Source: Bacteroidota bacterium
GTDB lineage: Bacteria; Bacteroidota; Bacteroidia; Bacteroidales; Lentimicrobiaceae
Assembly (NCBI GenBank): GCA_023428585.1
Contig: JAEYXG010000338.1
Location: 1-10,892, forward strand
Direction of reading: 5' to 3'
Length of the DNA stretch: 10,892 nucleotides
The notes under the pieces were generated by a model, which was not told the origin of the DNA, made no database searches, and was given only the letters and a program-made list of their open reading frames with translations. This document shows, one piece after another, positions 5,718 through 10,892 of the stretch; position 1 is the stretch's first letter, and each line of letters opens with the position of its first letter. Both the position numbers and the translations under genes were made by a program.

Positions 5718-6950
5718 ATGAAAAAGAGAACTACGAACTTGATGATTGCTATTCTAGCCTTGATTTTGCTAAGTAGCCAGTCCTTTGGTAGCCGGCCAAT
5801 CAAAGGAACTGTAACCTACCATGACGAGGAATCAAAACCTATTCCATCAGTTGTCGTTGGATTATATACAGTTAATGATGGAAAACTAGGTGATCTTATG
5901 GCAACTACCACCACTAATTTCAATGGGAAGTATATATTCCCAAATATCTCCTATGGTGAATACTATGTTAAGGCAATAAGTACCACCATTGAACCGGGTG
6001 GTGTTGACTATCTTGATGTAGAATTTCTTGCTTCCATAACTGGCTCCAATGCTCCAACTGCGCCAATAGAGCAGATTGTGGTTCTGGCGGGTGATTTTAA
6101 TGGAAATCACACCTTGGATACAGAAGATGTTGAACTCCTTGATAACTATTTGCCGGATAACTTTGATCCTGAATGGGTTTTTGAACCTGCTTTGCTCGTT
6201 ATTCATGATGGTACAAAAACCAATGTTCCCACCATGGGCGGTTCAAGTTCAGGTGATGTAAATGGCACATTCGTGCCCATTGGAAGAAATGAAATAGCCA
6301 CAACAGTAAACTATTTCCAGAAACAATTTTCAAATAATTTCAGTATCGAAGTGTTCGCAAAAGATATCACCGAAGCATCTGCTATGGGATTGGTTGTTGA
6401 ATATCCTTCATCAGTAAATATTAAAAATGTTTCTTCTCAATTAGGCAACCTGAAAAACGTTAGAATTGAAGAAAACAGGATTATTGTCAACTGGTCAAAT
6501 GAGAATCTGGCATCAGCCGGTATAAATAACTCAGACCCTATTATTGTAATTTCAGCCGTTACCAATGATAAATATAATGGTGGTGATGTAAAATTTACCA
6601 TGAGTAATCTGAGCCATTTCCTTGTAAATGGAGAAGTTGTACGTCCGGCTTTCTCTGTGCCTTATTTATCAGCCGGTAGCAATGACTACCTCAGTCACTG
6701 TTATCCAAATCCTGCAAGTGATAAAACTATAGTATACTTCAACCTTCCATGTGATTCAAAAACAACACTTAACATATACAATCTTAATGGAAAACTTACC
6801 AAGACCATCATAAATGAAATGATGGCTGCAGGTCAGCATTCTGTAATTATACCTGTGTCGGACTTGAAGGAAGGTGTTTATTTCTATAGTCTTACTACCA
6901 GCGGAAGTATAAGTATCAATCAATCAAAGAGACTTGTTATAGTTCACTAA
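5718..6950 (+). CDS. T9SS-exported modular protein: carboxypeptidase-regulatory-like, dockerin-like and cohesin-like domains with a sorting domain
   Basis: The 410-residue product begins with a Sec signal peptide (KKR start, hydrophobic core at about 8-20, cleavage near SFG at 22-24). Residues about 26-90 form a beta-sandwich like carboxypeptidase regulatory/CNA-B domains (KGTVTYHDEESKPIPSVVVG, then TNFNGKYIFPNISYGEYYV). Residues 125-141 (GDFNGNHTLDTEDVELL) fit a dockerin-type calcium loop with D126, N128, N130, D134 and D137; a degenerate second loop starts at GDVNGTF (179-185). About 205-310 resembles the cohesin/CBM-like beta domain. Residues 328-410 form a T9SS type A sorting domain: YPNPASDKTIVYFNLP, LNIYNLNGKLTKTI, AAGQHSVIIPVSDLKEGVYFYSL, ending KRLVIVH. 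It should be moved across the outer membrane and anchored or released by sortase-type processing. It has no enzymatic domain, suggesting an adhesive or structural role. It is divergent from the ECF operon with a shared promoter element, and is followed by a strong terminator. Confidence 0.88.
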   Translation: MKKRTTNLMIAILALILLSSQSFGSRPIKGTVTYHDEESKPIPSVVVGLYTVNDGKLGDLMATTTTNFNGKYIFPNISYGEYYVKAISTTIEPGGVDYLDVEFLASITGSNAPTAPIEQIVVLAGDFNGNHTLDTEDVELLDNYLPDNFDPEWVFEPALLVIHDGTKTNVPTMGGSSSGDVNGTFVPIGRNEIATTVNYFQKQFSNNFSIEVFAKDITEASAMGLVVEYPSSVNIKNVSSQLGNLKNVRIEENRIIVNWSNENLASAGINNSDPIIVISAVTNDKYNGGDVKFTMSNLSHFLVNGEVVRPAFSVPYLSAGSNDYLSHCYPNPASDKTIVYFNLPCDSKTTLNIYNLNGKLTKTIINEMMAAGQHSVIIPVSDLKEGVYFYSLTTSGSISINQSKRLVIVH

Positions 6951-6968
6951 ATTTTTAGAGGTTTTGGT

Positions 6969-6995
6969 AAAAAGGGGCTTTTTAAGCCCCTTTTT
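6969..6995 (+). terminator. Strong rho-independent terminator after the secreted-protein gene
   Basis: GGGGCTT (6974-6980) pairs with AAGCCCC (6984-6990) around a TTT loop, flanked by five A upstream and five T downstream. It sits 19 bp after the stop at 6950 and should separate this transcript from the TPR-CHAT gene. The A/T symmetry makes it potentially bidirectional. Confidence 0.88.
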
Positions 6996-7026
6996 AATTT
7001 CTTTACGATTTGTTGGATTATTGGAC

Positions 7027-7034
7027 TATTTTTG
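7027..7034 (+). promoter_or_regulatory. -7 box of the TPR-CHAT gene promoter
   Basis: TATTTTTG fits TAnnTTTG fully and lies between the terminator and the ATG at 7059, giving a leader of about 18 nt. The -33 part is weak: TTTA at 7002-7005 sits 21 bp upstream. The box also decides the start codon, because the upstream in-frame TTG at 7032 falls inside it and would lie before the transcription start. Confidence 0.5.
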
Positions 7035-7058
7035 TGCTTGGGTTTTAAGCATATCTCA

Positions 7059-10000
7059 ATGGCAGTCCTCCTTAGAAGCATTCAAAGAGCAGCACTCTTG
7101 ATTATACTGACTTCAATTGCCATGTTACTATTTTCAAGTTGTGGGAAACAACCTGATAAAATAGTAGGGAATAGCATTGTAACTGATTCGATTAGTAAAA
7201 CTTCTGATTTAATAACAGCTGACACCCTATTTAAGCAAGCGTTGTACGACAGTGCCTATACCTATTATAAAAAGGCAGCTGATGACTTTGAAAAACAGGG
7301 AAAGAAAAAAGAACTCATTGATGTACTTCTGAAAATTGCAGACCTGCAAAGGTTAAAGGGTGATATTGACACTGCAATGTCAACAATTGATAAAGCAGAG
7401 AAAATTACTGACCCTACAAAACCAAGCGAGCAAAGAATGTTTGCCGATGTATTACATAAAAAGGGACTACTTCTCAACCACAAGGGGCTATTTGACAGTG
7501 CGATATCAGTACTTAATTCAAGTCTCTCATATAAAATAAAATTATTTGGTGAACGCGACACCTCCCTTTCACTTAACTACAATCTTATTGGCATTTCGTA
7601 TTTCTACAAAGGAGAATACGATAATGCCCTGATCAATTACACCAAGGCTTATGAAATTGCATTAAAAAGGAAGAATCCTGAAGATGCGGATCTTGCCATG
7701 TTCTTGTTGAATATTGGGATTATAAATGCACAAAAGGGGAAATATGAAGAAGCTGAAGCTGCTTTCACTCGAGCTTTAAAGATCAATGAAAAACTACTAA
7801 AACCTGATGATCCTGAACTTTCAATGATTAATCTTAATGTGGGAAGGCTCGCAGCTCTGCTGAATAAAGATTCTGAGGCACTTGACTATTACAATAAAGC
7901 TGAAGATATACTACTTCGCAAATCTGAACCCGGTCATCCATATTTCATATACGTATACTCGAATAAGGGTCAAACCTATGTGCACCTTGCAGATTATGAG
8001 AAAGCTCTGATATTTTTCAACAAGGCACTTGCATTGGCTAATATTTCGCTTGAGAAGAACCACCCACAAATACTTTCACTTAACATGAACATTGGCTATG
8101 TTTATGAGAAGAAAAAGGATTATGCCAACGCTCTCAGGTATTATATTGCAAGTATGCCTGAAGATAAAGAAAACCCTTCACTGGTAAAAACTTTGGGAAA
8201 TATGGCCAGCCTTTATAATTCAATGAATGAGAAAGCAAAGGCTGACGAATATTACCAAAATGCACTGCAACTTGCCCTAAAGTATTTGGGACCCGATCAT
8301 CCTGAAACAGGGCTGCTTTATACCAGATACGGATACTTTCTGCTTCAAGATCCCGATAAAAACAATGAAATTGATTATTTCAACAATGCATTATTGATCA
8401 GCAAGAAACACTATGGTTCAAAAAGCAGGGAAGTTTCAAACAACTATACACATATTGGCAATTATTACTATATGCGTAATGAAATAATGAAATCCCTCGA
8501 CTACTATCAAAAAGCAATTATTGCGATTGTAAGTGATTTTAATAATACTGACATCTACTCCACTCCTAATATAAAAGATATTGAAGCCGACATGTACCTT
8601 GTAAATGCACTAAATGGCAAAGCCCAGGCTTTGGCTGTACTAGGAAGCAAAACAAATTTGACATATAGCCTTAACACATATAAGCTTTCAATAAAGGTTA
8701 TTGACAATCTAAGATCCACATACCAGGATGAAGAGAGTAAGCTGATGATATCTGAACAGGCGAAATCTACTTTCCAAAAAACCGTGGAAGTGGCCACCCA
8801 ACTATTCCGCGTAACCAATGACAAAAAGCATCTGGCCGACGCATTTGAATATTCAGACAAGAGCAAATCAGCTGTTCTAATAAATTCAATGCATGATATT
8901 GAAGCACAACATTTTGGCAGAATTCCTGATGATATTCTTAACTTGGAAAAAAAGCTTAAGCTTAACATCAGCACATTCAGAAGCTTTATTTACGACGAGA
9001 AACAAAAAGTAGTACCCGATATAAACATGATAAATAGCTGGGAGTCAAGAGTATTTGAATTCACAGTAAGATATGACAGTTTAACAGCGGTGCTTGAAAA
9101 GAACTATCCTGACTATTATAATTTAAAATATACAGAGCCGACAGTCAGTATAAGCACGATTCAAAATGCGCTTGAGAAAGATGTCTTATTGATTGAATAT
9201 ATGATAAGCGATTCTGTGTTGTACATGTTTGCCATCAATAAGAATTCATTTGAAGTCTTTACTCAACCAATTGATTCCTCTTTTTACTCAGGCATTCAAA
9301 ATATAGTATCGGCAACCAGCAATAACTCAATGTTCAGCACTACCAAAGCGGATTATGTAAAATATTCAACATCGGCCTACCATCTTTATAATACGTTAGT
9401 CAAGTCCATAATTGGAAGATTCAGCGAGAAAAAGCTCATAATCATTCCTGATGGAGAAATAGGCTACATTTCATTCGACATGTTGTTGACTGAAATGCCT
9501 GATACCAATAAAATGGATTATCGTAAACTTCCATATTTGATCCGTGAAAAGGTAATAAGTTACAGCACCTCTGCAATATTACAGTATTCAGGATTTCAAA
9601 AAAGGAGACGGAATGCCTCTAAAAACTTTCTTGTCATGGCTCCCAGTTATGACAACTTGGTTGAATCAGGGAAGACTGCATTTACTGACGAGAATGGTGA
9701 AAAAGTTTATCTTCTTCCAATACCCGGAGTTGAGAAAGAGATAAAAGGTATAAAGAACAGCATGTTTGCTAAAAAGATAAGAGGCAAAGCAGCTACTGAA
9801 ACTCGTTTCAAGGAAGAAGTAGGTAAATATAACGTTCTCCATCTCGCAATGCATACCTTGGTTAATAACAGTCAGCCAATGCTTTCAAAACTGGTATTCT
9901 ATCAGGACCAGGATTCCATTGAAGACGGAATGCTTAATACGTATGAATTATTCAGTATGGACCTGAATGCAGGACTTGCAGTATTAAGCGCCTGTAATAC

Positions 10001-10406
10001 TGGATCGGGTAAACTATTGAAAGGTGAAGGTATAATGAATCTCGCCAGAGGTTTTATATACGCAGGTGTGCCTGGTATAGTAATGACCATGTGGTCAGTT
10101 GATGACGAGTCGAGTGCTGAAATTGTAAAGAAATTCTACGAATATCTTGAAGATGGTAAATCAAAAGATGAAGCACTGCGACAGGCAAAACTTGATATAT
10201 TGGCTGAAGGTGATCCATTAAGATCGCATCCCTTCTACTGGGCCGCCTATGTAAATATCGGTGATAACAGTCCTATGAAATTCCGTAGTGCAATACTCAC
10301 TTATACTTTATATGGATCAGTTGGAATTTTAATATTGGCAGCATTTTTCTTCTTAATGAGAAAAAAGAGAAATACTACAACCGGTAAAATTAAGTCAACG
10401 GCTTGA
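7059..10406 (+). CDS. TPR-CHAT protein (caspase-like peptidase) with lipoprotein-type signal and C-terminal membrane helix
   Basis: From ATG at 7059 the product is 1115 residues. Residues 1-28 form a signal with a hydrophobic core and a lipobox-like LFSSC (Cys28). About ten TPRs of the kinesin-light-chain spacing fill roughly 60-540 (e.g. NLIGISYFYKGEYDNALINY, then LGPDHPETGLLYTRYG). A helical linker and beta region follow (about 540-770), then the CHAT domain at about 770-1070. This shows IIIPDGEIGYISFDMLL, the catalytic His motif HLAMH (His932), VLSACNTG (Cys979), KGEGIMNLARGFIYAG and HPFYWAAYVNIG, so the His/Cys pair is intact. A helix at about 1079-1100 and a basic RKKR tail end the protein. 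By topology the TPR-CHAT body should face the periplasm, tethered at both ends; this is inferred. CHAT proteins are caspase-clan peptidases or relatives, often activated through TPR or partner contacts; the substrate is unknown. It is separated from the preceding gene by a terminator but is probably functionally linked with the ECF/anti-sigma pair. Confidence 0.9.
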   Translation: MAVLLRSIQRAALLIILTSIAMLLFSSCGKQPDKIVGNSIVTDSISKTSDLITADTLFKQALYDSAYTYYKKAADDFEKQGKKKELIDVLLKIADLQRLKGDIDTAMSTIDKAEKITDPTKPSEQRMFADVLHKKGLLLNHKGLFDSAISVLNSSLSYKIKLFGERDTSLSLNYNLIGISYFYKGEYDNALINYTKAYEIALKRKNPEDADLAMFLLNIGIINAQKGKYEEAEAAFTRALKINEKLLKPDDPELSMINLNVGRLAALLNKDSEALDYYNKAEDILLRKSEPGHPYFIYVYSNKGQTYVHLADYEKALIFFNKALALANISLEKNHPQILSLNMNIGYVYEKKKDYANALRYYIASMPEDKENPSLVKTLGNMASLYNSMNEKAKADEYYQNALQLALKYLGPDHPETGLLYTRYGYFLLQDPDKNNEIDYFNNALLISKKHYGSKSREVSNNYTHIGNYYYMRNEIMKSLDYYQKAIIAIVSDFNNTDIYSTPNIKDIEADMYLVNALNGKAQALAVLGSKTNLTYSLNTYKLSIKVIDNLRSTYQDEESKLMISEQAKSTFQKTVEVATQLFRVTNDKKHLADAFEYSDKSKSAVLINSMHDIEAQHFGRIPDDILNLEKKLKLNISTFRSFIYDEKQKVVPDINMINSWESRVFEFTVRYDSLTAVLEKNYPDYYNLKYTEPTVSISTIQNALEKDVLLIEYMISDSVLYMFAINKNSFEVFTQPIDSSFYSGIQNIVSATSNNSMFSTTKADYVKYSTSAYHLYNTLVKSIIGRFSEKKLIIIPDGEIGYISFDMLLTEMPDTNKMDYRKLPYLIREKVISYSTSAILQYSGFQKRRRNASKNFLVMAPSYDNLVESGKTAFTDENGEKVYLLPIPGVEKEIKGIKNSMFAKKIRGKAATETRFKEEVGKYNVLHLAMHTLVNNSQPMLSKLVFYQDQDSIEDGMLNTYELFSMDLNAGLAVLSACNTGSGKLLKGEGIMNLARGFIYAGVPGIVMTMWSVDDESSAEIVKKFYEYLEDGKSKDEALRQAKLDILAEGDPLRSHPFYWAAYVNIGDNSPMKFRSAILTYTLYGSVGILILAAFFFLMRKKRNTTTGKIKSTA

Positions 10407-10423
10407 TTTTTGTATAATCTCAA

Positions 10424-10455
10424 TTGGAATCCTCAGTTTCATTAATCTAATTTCG
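10424..10455 (+). promoter_or_regulatory. Possible promoter of the mutS2-type gene
   Basis: TTG at 10424-10426 and TAATTTCG at 10448-10455 (one mismatch to TAnnTTTG) are spaced by 21 bp, with initiation predicted only a few bases before the ATG at 10467. No clear terminator is seen between the TPR-CHAT stop and this point, so read-through is also possible. Confidence 0.3.
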
Positions 10456-10466
10456 AGCATTAATAG

Positions 10467-10892
10467 ATGATTTATCCTGCAAACTTTGAAGATAAGTCGG
10501 GCTTTGACTCCATCCGAGTTATATTACATCGGATATGCCTTGTTGATTATTCTCATGAATTGGTTGATTCAATTTCATTCATTACAGATTTTAATAATTT
10601 GGGCAAGTTGCTTAACCAGGCGTTTGAAATGAAACAGGTTCTGCAGTTTGTACCCGGTTTCCCACAACAGGATTATTATGACCTAACCTCTGAGTTGATA
10701 AGAGTTAGAATAAAAGGCGCTTATTTGGAGGCAGAAACCCTAGCAGCTCTCATACTATCGCTTGAAACAATTACTGCAATAATTGACTTTATTGAAAATC
10801 TAGATAAAGAAAGGTTTAAGGAATTAAAAAAATTACTACCCGGAAACTCTCCCAACCAACTGATCATTGCGAAGATCAGGAATATTATAGAT
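10467..10892 (+). CDS. mutS2: MutS2-type DNA mismatch/recombination ATPase, N-terminal fragment (cut by window edge)
   Basis: The frame is open from ATG at 10467 to the window end, giving 142 codons. The N-terminus MIYPANFEDKSGFDSIRVIL and the following pattern (SHELVDSISFITDFNNLGKLLN, FPQQDYYDLTSELIRVRIKG, EAETLAALILSLETI) match the start of Bacteroidota MutS2-like proteins. In these an N-terminal helical core precedes the MutS ABC-ATPase, with a Smr nuclease domain at the C-terminus in classical MutS2. Only the first part of the core is present, so the Walker motifs and the Smr domain cannot be checked. The family acts on branched DNA or stalled ribosomes in other bacteria; the role here is not shown. 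It appears to be an ordinary chromosomal neighbour, unrelated to the CHAT module. Confidence 0.85.
   Translation, partial: MIYPANFEDKSGFDSIRVILHRICLVDYSHELVDSISFITDFNNLGKLLNQAFEMKQVLQFVPGFPQQDYYDLTSELIRVRIKGAYLEAETLAALILSLETITAIIDFIENLDKERFKELKKLLPGNSPNQLIIAKIRNIID

Noticed and set aside
8555..8974. Minus-strand 139-codon open frame inside the TPR-CHAT gene
   Set aside because: It is antisense to strongly recognisable coding sequence, has the serine/leucine-rich composition of antisense reads, and has no promoter of its own.
1..10892. CRISPR arrays, insertion sequences or phage modules
   Set aside because: No regularly spaced repeats, transposase motifs or terminal inverted repeats were seen. 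The CHAT protein here is not accompanied by CRISPR or gasdermin genes.

Overview
The window looks like a chromosomal segment of a Bacteroidota (Bacteroidetes) bacterium that has a type IX secretion system (T9SS). Four things point there: a secreted protein ending in a T9SS type A sorting domain; several upstream matches to the Bacteroidota promoter TTTG-N19..21-TAnnTTTG; gene starts without Shine-Dalgarno sequences; and an AT-rich composition (roughly 35-38% GC by hand sampling outside one gene). A genus cannot be named from the sequence alone. Both ends cut through genes.

Layout. (1) 1-1648, minus strand: sensor histidine kinase with an extracytoplasmic dCache-like sensor, cut at its C-terminus by the window edge. 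(2) 1649-2132: gene-free divergent region with a strong Bacteroidota-type plus-strand promoter. (3) 2133-3653, plus: exported DUF1254/DUF1214 protein, noticeably richer in GC than its neighbours. (4) 3716-3747: bidirectional terminator. (5) 3759-3832, minus: tRNA-Pro(GGG) with its own promoter. (6) 3934-3951 terminator, then a minus-strand two-gene operon: ECF sigma factor (4739-5320) and a membrane anti-sigma-like protein with periplasmic TPRs (3988-4746), overlapping by 8 nt. (7) 5321-5717: divergent control region. (8) 5718-6950, plus: secreted modular protein (carboxypeptidase-regulatory-like domain, dockerin-like loop, cohesin-like domain, T9SS sorting domain), followed by a strong terminator. 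(9) 7059-10406, plus: 1115-residue TPR-CHAT protein with a lipoprotein-type signal, an intact His/Cys pair and a C-terminal membrane helix. (10) 10467-end, plus: N-terminus of a MutS2-type protein.

The most interesting part is 3934-10406, which reads as one module: ECF sigma factor, TPR anti-sigma, T9SS-exported surface protein and envelope-anchored TPR-CHAT (caspase-like) protein. The divergent promoters of the sigma gene and the secreted-protein gene carry the same extended element in mirror orientation. Both begin with GTATTACCTTTT, followed at identical spacing by AAC-n-GAT-n-AA and ACG, with 24 of 35 positions identical. This fits one sigma factor, probably the locus's own, driving itself and the secreted protein. 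The CHAT gene lies behind a terminator and has its own ordinary promoter. A plausible but untested model is that the periplasmic TPRs of the anti-sigma and the CHAT protein sense an envelope signal, CHAT cleavage relieves sigma inhibition, and the surface protein is induced. The flanking genes look like ordinary chromosomal genes.
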